A stretch of 64,000 bases of DNA from Flavobacteriia bacterium (GCA_016183815.1 JACPDW010000020.1:60313-124312); one strand, 5' to 3'; positions 8,129 through 17,194 are shown, numbered from the stretch's first letter. The notes: generated by a model from the sequence alone, not told the origin. Made by a program: numbers and translations.

Positions 8129-9379
8129 ATGGTAACAATTGAAAATAAAAGCAACAAAAAAAAACTGTTCAACGACCCTGTATATGGTTTTATTACTATT
8201 CCAAATGAATTTATTTACGACATCATTGAACATCCTTATTTTCAACGATTAAGACGTATTTGCCAATTAGGATTAACTCATTTAGTGTATCCAGGAGCTT
8301 TACACACTCGTTTTCACCATGCATTAGGTTCAATGCATTTAATGACGCATGCTGTATCAATTTTGAAAAAAAAAGGAGCCATCATTTCTGAAGACGAAGA
8401 AAATGCCGTCTTGTTGGCCATCTTATTACATGATATAGGCCACGGTCCTTTTAGTCATGCTTTGGAATATGATTTAGTGAATCACGTTAGTCATGAAAAA
8501 ATTTCTGAATATTTTATTCAAGCATTAAGTAAAGAACATCAAAACAAACTTGATTTATGTTTGCAGATATTTAGAAATGAGTATCATCAAAAACCATTTT
8601 TATATCAGTTGGTTTCTAGTCAATTAGATATGGATAGATTAGATTACCTCAATAGAGACAGTTTTTATACAGGAGTTACAGAGGGACAGATTGGTGCAGA
8701 AAGAATAATTGAAATGCTCAACGTTGTTGATGGTCAATTAGTTTTGGAAGAAAAAGCCATTTATTCTGTTGAAAAATTTCTGGTAACAAGAAGATTTATG
8801 TATTGGCAGGTATATCTTCACAAAACAGTTGTTTCAGCAGAATTTATGTTAATTCATATTTTAAGACGAGCTAAAGAATTAGTCCAACAAGGAAAAATTT
8901 TATTTGCTTCTCCTGCATTAAATTATTTTTTGAGTAAACAAATTTGCGAAAAGGATTTTGAAAACAACAGTAAAACACTTGTTGAATTTTCGAAACTTGA
9001 TGATTATGACATTACCTGCTCCATCAAAGTATGGCAAGAACATGAAGATAAAATTTTATCTCTTTTGTCGCAAAAACTTATTAAAAGAGATTTATTTAAA
9101 ATTATTGTTAGTAAAGAAGAATTTGACACATCATTTGTAAATCAAATTAAGGATAAAGTAAAAAAACTCTTTGATTTAAATGATGAAGAAGTAAACTATT
9201 TTGTTTATTCAGAGAAATTAGTAAACAATGCTTACAATCAAAACAAGCAAAATATAAATCTTTTGTTTAAAAACAAAGAAATAAAAGACGTTTCATTGGC
9301 ATCAGACAATTACAACTTAAATCCAATATCAAGTCCTGTAGAAAAATATTGTTTGTGTTATCCTAGTTTTAATGAATGA
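8129..9379 (+). CDS. HD-domain phosphohydrolase
   Basis: This 416-residue protein has the HD superfamily metal ligands: the His pair in RFHHALGSMH (61-70), H101-D102 in LLHDIGHGPFSH, and a later Asp in LDMDRLDYLNRD. This is the arrangement seen in dGTPase-like and SAMHD1-like HD hydrolases, so a nucleotide or dNTP phosphohydrolase activity is likely. The substrate is not deducible. The C-terminal third (about 250-416) is charged and less conserved. It is divergent from the WYL regulator. After the stop codon lies a roughly 420-bp region occupied by repeat elements, so its terminator may have been displaced; no clear hairpin-plus-T-run is visible. Confidence 0.85.
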   Translation: MVTIENKSNKKKLFNDPVYGFITIPNEFIYDIIEHPYFQRLRRICQLGLTHLVYPGALHTRFHHALGSMHLMTHAVSILKKKGAIISEDEENAVLLAILLHDIGHGPFSHALEYDLVNHVSHEKISEYFIQALSKEHQNKLDLCLQIFRNEYHQKPFLYQLVSSQLDMDRLDYLNRDSFYTGVTEGQIGAERIIEMLNVVDGQLVLEEKAIYSVEKFLVTRRFMYWQVYLHKTVVSAEFMLIHILRRAKELVQQGKILFASPALNYFLSKQICEKDFENNSKTLVEFSKLDDYDITCSIKVWQEHEDKILSLLSQKLIKRDLFKIIVSKEEFDTSFVNQIKDKVKKLFDLNDEEVNYFVYSEKLVNNAYNQNKQNINLLFKNKEIKDVSLASDNYNLNPISSPVEKYCLCYPSFNE

Positions 9380-9444
9380 AATTGAAAAGAAATTCATTTT
9401 ATAACTAATACAATTATTAATTTGTCATAATTTAAATTTAAAAA

Positions 9445-9532
9445 ATGCTGATACAATATAAAAATAGACACTGCCAAAGGCAGCTTCGAAGATAATTTTT
9501 AATTGGCTAATATTGAATATGCAATTGGTATT
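9445..9532. repeat. Palindromic repeat P, copy 1 (with internal insertion)
   Basis: The left half ATGCTGATACAATATAAAAA and the right half ending TGAATATGCAATTGGTAT match the two arms of the 64-bp repeat at 47783-47846. This copy has about 20 extra bases in the middle, including TGCCAAAGGCAG, which is itself palindromic. It directly abuts the inverted-repeat element that follows. Confidence 0.6.
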
Positions 9533-9537
9533 ACCAG

Positions 9538-9803
9538 CCTGAGTTCGATTATTAAAATTGGATTCAGACCGCTCAAAAACAATGAGTTACGAATGATACT
9601 TTTGAAGATTTATCGAGATAAATCGATAAAGGGTTGTGAAGTAAATCGTTGTTTATCAGCGGAATATTCTTTCACTTTATATAAAAACCTGTTATACTTC
9701 GTTGTTTTCTCTCAATTTAGCTCGCTAAATTTTCGATCAAAATCCTTGTCTAACAGTTCTTTATATTAATCTGAATTTCAATTTTACTATCGAACTCAGG
9801 TTA
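9538..9803. mobile_element. Degenerate insertion bounded by ~30-bp inverted repeats
   Basis: The left end CCTGAGTTCGAT...AAAATTG...ATTCAG (9538-9567) is inverted at the right end, which reads CTGAATTTCAATTTTACTAT then CGAACTCAGG (9772-9801). About 205 bases lie between the ends with no credible transposase; an 88-codon open frame inside has no recognisable protein. The right 69 bases (9735-9803) recur with one difference at 27970-28038, and 38 bases recur inverted at 32700-32737. It looks like the remnant of an insertion sequence or a small non-autonomous element. Confidence 0.55.
9735..9803. repeat. 69-bp repeat R, copy 1
   Basis: This copy differs from 27970-28038 at a single base (C against A at the 37th position). 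The last three bases form the stop codon of the KdsC gene on the minus strand. Confidence 0.85.
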
Positions 9804-10325
9804 CCACTCAAAAAAGGTATCTTTCATCCAATTTCCTTGAACTTTTAATACTTGTTCAATTAAATCCCTTACGCAACCTTTTCCGCCATAAAAAGGAGAT
9901 TGATAATGGCAAATATTTTTGATTTCAATGGCTGCATCTTGTGGACAAGTAGCTAATCCGACTTTTTGCATTAGAAAATAATCGGGCAAATCATCGCCAA
10001 TATACACTACATTATCGTCAAGAAAATGATATTTTTCTTTTAAATATTCATAGGATTCTATTTTATTTTTTGATTTACAGCAGACTTCTTTAATTCCTAA
10101 ACGAGATAATTTTTCATTTAGTGTCGGTGAGTATCCACCACTAATTACAAATAGTTGATATCCGATTTTTGAAGCGTATTGAATAGCGTAAGCATCTTTT
10201 GCATGGATACTTCTGATGTATTCCTCTTTTGTAATCAATACTTGACCGTCGGTTAAAACCCCATCAATATCAAAAATAAAAACCTTGATATCTTTGAGTA
10301 ATTCTTTATAATTTTTCGTGGCCAT
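9801..10325 (-). CDS. kdsC: 3-deoxy-D-manno-octulosonate 8-phosphate phosphatase (KdsC family HAD hydrolase)
   Basis: This 174-residue HAD-family phosphatase has no cap domain. The catalytic motif I FDIDGVLTDG sits at 18-27 (nucleophile Asp19, acid/base Asp21), then VISGG and YIGDDLPDYFLM supply motifs II to IV. KdsC removes phosphate from Kdo-8-P in the lipopolysaccharide core pathway and acts as a cytosolic tetramer. It overlaps the DUF2520 gene upstream by 20 bp, a pairing common in Bacteroidota. The stop codon coincides with the edge of repeat R, so the insertion ends exactly at the gene boundary. Confidence 0.88.
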   Translation of the reverse strand: MATKNYKELLKDIKVFIFDIDGVLTDGQVLITKEEYIRSIHAKDAYAIQYASKIGYQLFVISGGYSPTLNEKLSRLGIKEVCCKSKNKIESYEYLKEKYHFLDDNVVYIGDDLPDYFLMQKVGLATCPQDAAIEIKNICHYQSPFYGGKGCVRDLIEQVLKVQGNWMKDTFFEW

Positions 10326-11070
10326 AATATTCTAAAATAGAGTTACTTAATAGTTGATAAATCTCTTTTTCTTTATTTTTAAGGACAGACAAATGTTTTT
10401 TCAAGATTTTTTTATCGTTTCTTTTAGCTGGACCTGTTTGAGTAGAAACCACGTCCCAATTTTTCCATTTTTCACAAGTTTGTGTTCTCAACTGATCTAA
10501 AACTTCAGTAGGAATTTGCTGAGAATTTAAGACGTCTTGAGCAATAATTTGTAAAAAATTACTAAAATTATTAGCAAAAACAGCTGCAATATGTAAATAC
10601 AATCTTTGTTCTGAATTAATTAAATACACTTTATTAGAAAGTTCATATGCGATAAGTTTTACTTCAGTAAGAAATTCATTTGAAGTGGATTCAACAAATA
10701 TTGGAATTTTTTTAAAATCTAAAGGAATGTTTTTATTAAATGTTTGCATAGGATAAAAACAAGCTAAAAATGGTCTTTTCTCAAAATCAGTGATTGATGT
10801 ACTCCCAGAGGTATAAAGGACTTTTGCATTTTTATTGAGTTGATTTACTAAAGGAATTACCTGATCATCATTTACACATACAATAAGTAAATCTTTCGAA
10901 TTTATTTCCTTTAAAGAATAATAAATTGGAACTGAAAAAAAATCAGACAATTCTTTCCCTGTTATTGCATTTCTACTATAAATAGAAAGAGAATAATTTT
11001 TTTCTACTAATTCTTTAGTTAAATGAAATGCGACGTTTCCAGAGCCGATTATCGTTATTTTTTTTTTCAA
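10306..11070 (-). CDS. DUF2520 domain protein with NAD(P)-binding Rossmann N-terminus
   Basis: This 254-residue protein starts with a Rossmann motif (ITIIGSGNVAFHL) resembling ProC-type oxidoreductases. The C-terminal DUF2520 region includes HIAAVFANNFSNFL and GPAKRNDKKILKKH. Enzymatic activity is not established for this family. The gene overlaps kdsC by 20 bp and is probably cotranscribed with it. The only start upstream of the Rossmann strand is TTG at 11070. That TTG is also the end of a TATTTTTG box (11068-11075), so either the box is fortuitous or translation begins at a non-standard codon just downstream. The 5' end should be treated as uncertain. Confidence 0.82.
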   Translation of the reverse strand: MKKKITIIGSGNVAFHLTKELVEKNYSLSIYSRNAITGKELSDFFSVPIYYSLKEINSKDLLIVCVNDDQVIPLVNQLNKNAKVLYTSGSTSITDFEKRPFLACFYPMQTFNKNIPLDFKKIPIFVESTSNEFLTEVKLIAYELSNKVYLINSEQRLYLHIAAVFANNFSNFLQIIAQDVLNSQQIPTEVLDQLRTQTCEKWKNWDVVSTQTGPAKRNDKKILKKHLSVLKNKEKEIYQLLSNSILEYYGHEKL

Positions 11071-11088
11071 AAATAAATTATTAATCTA

Positions 11089-13206
11089 TTAAGGTTGAAA
11101 CACTGCATTATCAATCTTAGAATTCACTTCAATTGAGGTGATTTTTCCATTCATTGAAATTTCACCAGCCAAAATACTGATTGAATGTGGAAATAAAATT
11201 CCACTTACATCTTTATAATCTGAAAAAATTAAAACACTTTCACCTTCTTCTTTTAATTGATTTGTTTTGTATTTATAAAAGCTTGTTTTTTCAAAATAAT
11301 CTAATTTTATTTCATTTCCTTCAACCACTTTTAATACATAACAAAGTTTTCCATCTTGTTCTTCTATACCTAACAATTCGTATTCAATTTGATTATTGAG
11401 GTAGGATAATTCAGGAATTAAGCCCACAGATTTTTGCTTAATTTTAATTTCTTCTTCTGTCATTTCTGATTTTCCTGTTTGCATGTTCATTGACCCACCC
11501 TTTAGACCGTCAAAATATGTTTTTTGTAAAAGCATGCCTTGCATTTCCATTTTCATTGCTTCTTTGTTTGGAGTAGCAAAATAATTTGTCATCGACAATG
11601 ATCCTGGAAACAAAGGACTTGTTAATTCATAACTTTGTTTCATGCTTTTAATTTTTTTAATTTTTTTCTGTGCTTCTCCCATATTTTTAGATTGAGTGAG
11701 CATTAAAATATAATTTTCGATTAATTTTTCTTTAGTAATATCTGTTTTTAATCGGTCTTTCGAAGCATTTCCAAAAGCATCTAATATTTCAATTTTTCCA
11801 TCTTTATCGAACACTTTTAACTTGGATAATATTTCTTCATTACCTACAACTATGATGTTTGGATGATCAAAATCGATGTATTTTTGTGCAATTCGTAAAA
11901 TATCTTCTTTTGTAATTTGGTCTAATTGTTTTAGATAAGTTTGATAATAATCTTTTGGCAATCCATATTGAATAATATTTAAAGCAAATCGAGCAACTGT
12001 AGAAGGATTTTCTAATGATCTTGCAAAACTGCCTGATATAGAAGCTTTTATAAGGCTTAAATCTTCATCGCTAACCAATTCAGATGTAATTCTTTTTAAT
12101 TCATAAAGAATTTGAGTTATTGCACTATCGCTTACCTCATTTCTAAAATTTCCTTTAGCAGAAATCCATGATCCGAATTCTGTAACATTTAATCTAGAGT
12201 AACACCCATAAGTATAAGCTTTGTTTTCTCTTAAATTTTGCATTAGTCTTGATGCAAATGCACTACCACCAATAATTTCATTTACTACATTTAGGGCAAT
12301 ATGATCTTCTTTACCTGGTTTAATTTTCACAGGAAAGGTAATACTGATTGTGGATTGAACAGCACCAGGTTTTTTAACAAAAATAACTCTTGAATCTTTA
12401 TTGAAATTCCCCTCATTTAAACTTTTTTTCTCATTTACTTTTCCAAACCAAGATAAAAAATATTGATTGGCAACTTGAGTCAATTCCTCTTTTGTAATAT
12501 CACCAACAACAACTAAATAACTACCATTTGGTGAAAAATGTTTTTTGTAATAGGCAATAACATCTTCCCTAGTAATATTTTTGATAGTATTCTCGCTAAC
12601 TACTTCACCATAAGGATGTCCAGAAAAATTCGCCACTTTTTCGATATTTTTCACAATTCCATCTGGATTAGATTTTACAGAAAGTAACTCTGACTCCGTT
12701 TGTTTAATAATACGATCAAATTCACTTAGAGGAAATTGAGCATTTTGTATAATGTCTGTATAAATGTCTAATGCTTTTGTTAAGTGTTTTTTTAAGCAAC
12801 TTAAATATACTGAGGTACTTGATGCATTAATTGTTGCTCCAATATAATCCATTTCATTATCTAACTGGTCTTTATTTCTTTTAGAAGTACCAGACATTAC
12901 CAATTGACCAGTTATTTCAGATAAACCTGTTTTTTCCTTTTCCATTTCTGGACTGCTAGAAAAGACTAAATTAAAAGATACTTTTGGGATTTTGTTATTT
13001 TCTGAAAGAATAACTGTTAAACCGTTTCCAAGAGTAAACACTTCAGAATCTTTGATGTTTATTTGAGGTGCTGGACCAGCTTTAGGTCTAATTGACCTGT
13101 CCAATGGGTTTTCTTGAACAGCCGGTTGAGGTTTTTTATTTGTTTTCGTTTGAGAAAATACCGAAAAACCTATAAAAAGTATAAAAATTAAGCTAAAATT
13201 TTTCAT
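11089..13206 (-). CDS. M16 family metallopeptidase-like protein, non-catalytic subunit
   Basis: This 705-residue exported protein has a signal peptide at about 1-18 and two M16 (pitrilysin) domains. The zinc motif HXXEH is absent from the N-terminal domain, where the corresponding segment reads LSEITGQLVMSGT. The C-terminal domain keeps the partner-subunit signature RENKAYTYG, as in beta subunits of two-chain M16 peptidases. A further ~200 residues at the C-terminus form an extra periplasmic domain. The catalytic partner is encoded immediately upstream with a 4-bp gap. The two products probably form a heterodimeric periplasmic peptidase, with this subunit holding substrate. Confidence 0.85.
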   Translation of the reverse strand: MKNFSLIFILFIGFSVFSQTKTNKKPQPAVQENPLDRSIRPKAGPAPQINIKDSEVFTLGNGLTVILSENNKIPKVSFNLVFSSSPEMEKEKTGLSEITGQLVMSGTSKRNKDQLDNEMDYIGATINASSTSVYLSCLKKHLTKALDIYTDIIQNAQFPLSEFDRIIKQTESELLSVKSNPDGIVKNIEKVANFSGHPYGEVVSENTIKNITREDVIAYYKKHFSPNGSYLVVVGDITKEELTQVANQYFLSWFGKVNEKKSLNEGNFNKDSRVIFVKKPGAVQSTISITFPVKIKPGKEDHIALNVVNEIIGGSAFASRLMQNLRENKAYTYGCYSRLNVTEFGSWISAKGNFRNEVSDSAITQILYELKRITSELVSDEDLSLIKASISGSFARSLENPSTVARFALNIIQYGLPKDYYQTYLKQLDQITKEDILRIAQKYIDFDHPNIIVVGNEEILSKLKVFDKDGKIEILDAFGNASKDRLKTDITKEKLIENYILMLTQSKNMGEAQKKIKKIKSMKQSYELTSPLFPGSLSMTNYFATPNKEAMKMEMQGMLLQKTYFDGLKGGSMNMQTGKSEMTEEEIKIKQKSVGLIPELSYLNNQIEYELLGIEEQDGKLCYVLKVVEGNEIKLDYFEKTSFYKYKTNQLKEEGESVLIFSDYKDVSGILFPHSISILAGEISMNGKITSIEVNSKIDNAVFQP

Positions 13207-13210
13207 TTTA

Positions 13211-14680
13211 TTAATTTGTTTCTTTTGGTAAATAATACAATATCACTCTGGCATCTTTAGAATAATATTTTTTAGCAACTTGTTGAATTTCATCTTTCGT
13301 CACAGATAAATATTTTTGTAATTCTTGATTGACATAATCGGTGTTTTTTCTGTAAACATGATTATCTGCAAGCGTTTCAGCAATACCTTCAATAGTACTG
13401 TGTGAAGTTAAAATATCGTTCTCATATTGATTTCTAATTTTCTCAAATTCTTCTTGAGAAATTAAATTTAATTGTAAATTTTCAATTTCTTCATCAATTG
13501 ATTTTTCTAATACTGATAAATCAACTCCATTTGTTCCGATTGCAGCAATCAAGCTAACTCCTGGGTGTTCCATTCCAAATGAAAAAGAAAAACACGAAAT
13601 TGCCAATTGTTTTTTCTCCACAATATTTTTATTCATTCGAGAACTTGTACTTCCTGAAAGAATGGTATTGAGTAAGTCTAAGGCATAATAATCAGGATGA
13701 TTTTGATCTGGAACTCTATAAGCCATCATAATTGCAGGAAGTTGGATATTGTCATAAATTGTATCTATAATCGTTTTTTGTAATGGAGGTTCATTGACTT
13801 CTGGTCTCGGTATATTGATTGGTGTAGTACTTAATTTTTTCACCAATTTTAATGCCTCAACATCTTTTGATTTCATTAAAGCATCTTTGTTGAACTTGCT
13901 TTTCATGATAGCATATTTGCTTTCAAATTGGGTGTCATTTAAATTTACTAAATCACGATATAAATTAATGGCTTCACCCTTAGGAATAGAAGAGAAATAA
14001 TTTGCAATCCATTTTCTTGTTTCTTCTAATTTAAAATCTCCTGCAATACATAAAGTAGCATTCGAAGGAACATAAAAAGTTCTATAAAAATTAATATAAT
14101 CTTCTTCTTTAGCGGCATCTAAATGTTCCATACTTCCAATTGGAACCCAACGATAGGGATGAACTTGATAAAGTCGTTTAAACATTTCTTCCATAAATGA
14201 TCCATAAGGTTGGTTGTCAACCCGTTGTCTTTTCTCTTCTTTTACAACCTGTCTTTGAGTTTCAATGCCTATTTTATCGACTCTTGCGTGAAGCATTCTT
14301 TCACTTTCTAACCAAAGACCTAATTCCAACTGATTAGAAGGTAAAACCTCATAATAATAAGTTCTATCTTGAGAGGTATTAGCATTTAACAAACCACCAT
14401 TTTTTTCAACTAAGTCATCGTAATCACCTCTTTTTAAATTTTCAGAACCTTCAAAAAGTAAGTGCTCAAAAAAATGTGCAAATCCAGTTTTATCAGGGTT
14501 TTCGTTTTTTGAACCTACATGATATAATACCGATACAGTAACTATAGGGGTTGAGTGTTCTTCATGGAGAATTACGTGCAAACCATTTGGTAAATCATAT
14601 TCTACAAACTCAATCTTTTTTTGTGAAAAAAGTGCATTGAATGAAAGAAAGGCTACAATTCCAATTATAATTTTATTCAT
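13211..14680 (-). CDS. M16 family zinc metallopeptidase, catalytic subunit
   Basis: I place the start at ATG 14680, which gives a clean signal peptide (MNKIIIGIVAFLSFNALFSQ) 21 bases after a -7 box. The longer open frame to 14794 would prepend 38 unconvincing residues. The mature protein of about 470 residues contains the inverted zinc motif HFFEH at 69-73, then the usual GSENLKRGDYD, and NTSQDRTYYYE near 115. It resembles the alpha subunit of PqqL/YmxG-type M16 peptidases, which degrade exported peptides. The downstream gene encodes the non-catalytic half, so a two-chain enzyme is expected. Confidence 0.87.
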   Translation of the reverse strand: MNKIIIGIVAFLSFNALFSQKKIEFVEYDLPNGLHVILHEEHSTPIVTVSVLYHVGSKNENPDKTGFAHFFEHLLFEGSENLKRGDYDDLVEKNGGLLNANTSQDRTYYYEVLPSNQLELGLWLESERMLHARVDKIGIETQRQVVKEEKRQRVDNQPYGSFMEEMFKRLYQVHPYRWVPIGSMEHLDAAKEEDYINFYRTFYVPSNATLCIAGDFKLEETRKWIANYFSSIPKGEAINLYRDLVNLNDTQFESKYAIMKSKFNKDALMKSKDVEALKLVKKLSTTPINIPRPEVNEPPLQKTIIDTIYDNIQLPAIMMAYRVPDQNHPDYYALDLLNTILSGSTSSRMNKNIVEKKQLAISCFSFSFGMEHPGVSLIAAIGTNGVDLSVLEKSIDEEIENLQLNLISQEEFEKIRNQYENDILTSHSTIEGIAETLADNHVYRKNTDYVNQELQKYLSVTKDEIQQVAKKYYSKDARVILYYLPKETN

Positions 14681-14701
14681 TTTGAATGATATTTTTGAGT
14701 T

Positions 14702-14709
14702 CAAATTTA
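14702..14709 (-). promoter_or_regulatory. -7 box for the M16 peptidase operon
   Basis: The minus strand reads TAAATTTG, matching TAnnTTTG, 21 bases before the ATG at 14680. It supports that start over the longer frame. Confidence 0.45.
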
Positions 14710-14833
14710 CAAAGAAATCAAGAAGAATGATTTTTTGAAGAACTATTTTTTTATAATTGTTCCAAATTCTTAATATTATTATGAAATAACCCAAAATTTT
14801 AAAACTATTTTAAATAAGACTCAGCTTTTAATG

Positions 14834-14841
14834 TAATTTTG
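14834..14841 (+). promoter_or_regulatory. -7 box for the glsA-like gene
   Basis: TAATTTTG matches TAnnTTTG and ends 8 bases before the ATG at 14850. Confidence 0.45.
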
Positions 14842-14849
14842 TTCAGATT

Positions 14850-15668
14850 ATGGATAAATTTATTGACGTTAAAAAGATTATAGAAACTAAGAATAAAAAA
14901 ATCTCAAAATTTATTCCACGTTTTTTGGTTAAATATCTAGAAAATATAATTCATCAAAATGAAATAAACCAGTTTTTACAAGAAAATAAAACACTAAAAA
15001 ATCAAGATTTTTGTCAAAAAGCAATTGAATATTTAAATATAAAGATTAATGTAAATGGTCTTGAAAAAATTCCTAAATCTGGAGCTTGTTGTATTGCGAT
15101 GAATCATCCATTGGGTGGAGTAGATGGCATATCTTTTTTAGCAGCTCTAAAAGATTATCGTAGTGATATAGTTTTTATTGCCAATGATTTATTGTTACAA
15201 ATCAAGCCGCTAAACGATATTTTTTTCGGAGTAAATAAACATGGAAGAAACCCAAAAGAAATGTATTCCAATTTAGATGCACTTTTTCAATCTGATAAGT
15301 TGATTTGTTTTTTTCCAGCTGGTTTAGTTAGCAGAAGACAAAAAGGAGAAGTAAAAGATTTAAAATGGAAAAAAACATTTATTTCGTATTCAGTCAAACA
15401 CAATGTTCCTGTTTTACCTATTTTTATTGGAGGTAAAATGTCCAATTTTTTCTATCGTTTAGCCAATTTGAGAAAATTTTTAAGAATAAAAACAAATTTT
15501 GAAATGTTGTACCTTTCTAATGAAATGTTCAAACAAAAAAATTCTACAATTACTTTTACAGTAGGCGATTTAATTCTTCCTGAGCAATTTTCTGAAAACA
15601 ATTATTCACATCAAAAATGGGCTGAGATTGTGATGCAAAAAGTTTATAATTTGGCAAAATCAAGTTAA
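14850..15668 (+). CDS. glsA: Acyltransferase of the PlsC superfamily (GlsA-like O-acyltransferase of aminolipid synthesis)
   Basis: This 272-residue protein has the PlsC-superfamily active site in the form NHPLGGVDG: His86 and Asp92 are separated by five residues instead of the usual four. A substrate motif FFPAGLVSRR and later VLPIFIGG follow. In Bacteroides, GlsB N-acylates glycine and GlsA adds the second acyl chain to make glycine lipids. In some flavobacteria the two are fused in one protein (OlsF). Here the acyltransferase gene is followed 22 bp later by the GNAT-type partner, so I infer a glycine- or ornithine-lipid operon. The head-group amino acid is not deducible. Confidence 0.78.
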   Translation: MDKFIDVKKIIETKNKKISKFIPRFLVKYLENIIHQNEINQFLQENKTLKNQDFCQKAIEYLNIKINVNGLEKIPKSGACCIAMNHPLGGVDGISFLAALKDYRSDIVFIANDLLLQIKPLNDIFFGVNKHGRNPKEMYSNLDALFQSDKLICFFPAGLVSRRQKGEVKDLKWKKTFISYSVKHNVPVLPIFIGGKMSNFFYRLANLRKFLRIKTNFEMLYLSNEMFKQKNSTITFTVGDLILPEQFSENNYSHQKWAEIVMQKVYNLAKSS

Positions 15669-15690
15669 TTTCATTATCTTAGCAAACGAA

Positions 15691-16626
15691 ATGACATTTA
15701 AAAAGCAACAAACGATAATTTCTCCTGTATCTAGAGAATTAATTCTAAAAGAGTTAAATCAAAATAACTTTTTAAAGAGAACAAGAAAAGGAGACAACGA
15801 GATTTATAGCGTTAATGTACACAATTCACCAAATACAATAAGAGAAATAGGTCGTTTAAGAGAACTAACTTTTCGAGCATCAGGAGGAGGGACTGGATTA
15901 CCACTTGATTTAGATGATTTTGATACAAAAGACCCCTGTTATCAACAGTTAATTGTATGGTCACCAGAAGATCAAGAAATTATTGGAGGTTATCGATATA
16001 TTGTTTGTAAAGACGCCATAAATAATGGAATTATTTCACTTTCAACGGCACATTATTTTGATTTTTCTGAACGATTTATTTCTGATTATTTACCTTATAC
16101 TATTGAATTAGGGAGAAGTTGGGTTCAACCAAATTACCAACCGAGTAACAATCCTAGAAAAGGTTTATTTGCTTTAGACAATATTTGGGACGGGTTGGGA
16201 GCAATTGTTGTTCATAATCCTGATATAAAATATTTTTTTGGCAAAGTTACAATGTATCCAAGTTTTAATATAGAAGCAAGAGATTTTTTACTTCACTTCA
16301 TGCATTATTATTTTCCAGACAAAGAAAAACTTATGCGTGCAAAAATTCCTTTAATTCAAAATTATAATGTGAATTATGCAAATGAACAGTTAGATGGTTT
16401 AGATTTTAAAGATGGTTTTAAAGTCTTGAATTCCTATGTTCGTGAAAAAGGAGAAAATGTTCCCCCTTTAGTTAATATTTATATGCATCTTTCTCCAACA
16501 ATGAAAACTTTTGGTACTGCTGTGAATCCTGATTTTGGTAATGTTGAAGAAACTGGAATACTTGTAACTATTAATGACATTTACGAAGATAAAAAAGAGC
16601 GGCATATTAAACCCCACTCCAATTAA
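15691..16626 (+). CDS. glsB: GNAT-family N-acyltransferase (GlsB-like, hemolysin-type fold)
   Basis: This 311-residue protein belongs to the Acetyltransf_5 / OlsB-GlsB group: REIGRLRELTFR, then YRYIVCKDA, then PYTIELGRSWVQPNYQ. These enzymes use acyl-ACP to N-acylate a small amino acid (ornithine for OlsB, glycine for GlsB). The gene is 22 bp downstream of the GlsA-like gene and on the same strand. Start ATG at 15691 is supported by conserved N-terminal residues soon after. The older label 'hemolysin' for this family refers to lysis by the lipid product or a miscall and is not implied here. Confidence 0.82.
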   Translation: MTFKKQQTIISPVSRELILKELNQNNFLKRTRKGDNEIYSVNVHNSPNTIREIGRLRELTFRASGGGTGLPLDLDDFDTKDPCYQQLIVWSPEDQEIIGGYRYIVCKDAINNGIISLSTAHYFDFSERFISDYLPYTIELGRSWVQPNYQPSNNPRKGLFALDNIWDGLGAIVVHNPDIKYFFGKVTMYPSFNIEARDFLLHFMHYYFPDKEKLMRAKIPLIQNYNVNYANEQLDGLDFKDGFKVLNSYVREKGENVPPLVNIYMHLSPTMKTFGTAVNPDFGNVEETGILVTINDIYEDKKERHIKPHSN

Positions 16627-16645
16627 GGTTGGATCAATAAGAAAT

Positions 16646-17179
16646 TTATTTTCTTTCTATCCATTGAATTATTTCATCGTCAAATGGTTTTGTTTTAGGA
16701 GATAAATTTTTCACATATTTCCCATTTTCATCAACTAAAAATTTGTGAAAATTCCATTTAACATCTGAATTAGCAATCCCATTTTTTTCTTTTTGTGTTA
16801 AAAAATCGTAAATAGGATGTCTTTGATCTCCTTTTACATGAATTTTACTCATAATATGGAAAGTTACACCGTAGTTTTTTTGACAAAAAGTAGCAATTTC
16901 AGCATCTGATCCAGGTTCTTGATTCAAAAAATCATTTGAAGGAAAAGCAATAATTACAAAATTATGATCTTTATATTTTTGATACAATTTTTCTAAATCA
17001 CTATATTGTGGAGTTAATCCACATTCAGAAGCAGTATTTACAATCATGATTTTTTTACCTTTTAATGTGGCAAAATCAAATTCTTTTCCGTTGATATCGT
17101 TTACTTTATATGAATGAATTGATTGAGTATTTGCCAACATTGCAAATAATAAAAAAGCAAATAAAATAAATCTTTTCAT
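16646..17179 (-). CDS. Glutathione peroxidase-like thiol peroxidase, exported
   Basis: This 177-residue protein has a signal peptide at about 1-18 followed by a complete glutathione-peroxidase fold. The peroxidatic Cys53 lies in NTASECGLTPQY, then come FPSNDFLNQEPGS, and the Trp-Asn pair in VKWNFHKFLVD. Bacterial members with Cys at the active site generally use thioredoxin rather than glutathione. Export suggests detoxification in the periplasm. It is divergent from the OmpA-family gene, with only 15 bp between the two start codons. Confidence 0.88.
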   Translation of the reverse strand: MKRFILFAFLLFAMLANTQSIHSYKVNDINGKEFDFATLKGKKIMIVNTASECGLTPQYSDLEKLYQKYKDHNFVIIAFPSNDFLNQEPGSDAEIATFCQKNYGVTFHIMSKIHVKGDQRHPIYDFLTQKEKNGIANSDVKWNFHKFLVDENGKYVKNLSPKTKPFDDEIIQWIERK

Positions 17180-17186
17180 AACTTTG
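17179..17186 (+). promoter_or_regulatory. -7 box for the OmpA-family gene
   Basis: TAACTTTG matches TAnnTTTG and starts on the first base of the divergent glutathione peroxidase start codon, 8 bases before the ATG at 17195. Confidence 0.5.
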
Positions 17187-17194
17187 AATTTTTA

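Noticed and set aside
9503..9769. 88-codon plus-strand open frame
   Set aside because: It lies within the inverted-repeat element, starts in repeat P and has no protein-like composition or recognisable family.
15691..16626. Hemolysin function for the GNAT-type protein
   Set aside because: The label is historical for the OlsB/GlsB family; the neighbouring acyltransferase supports lipid synthesis instead.
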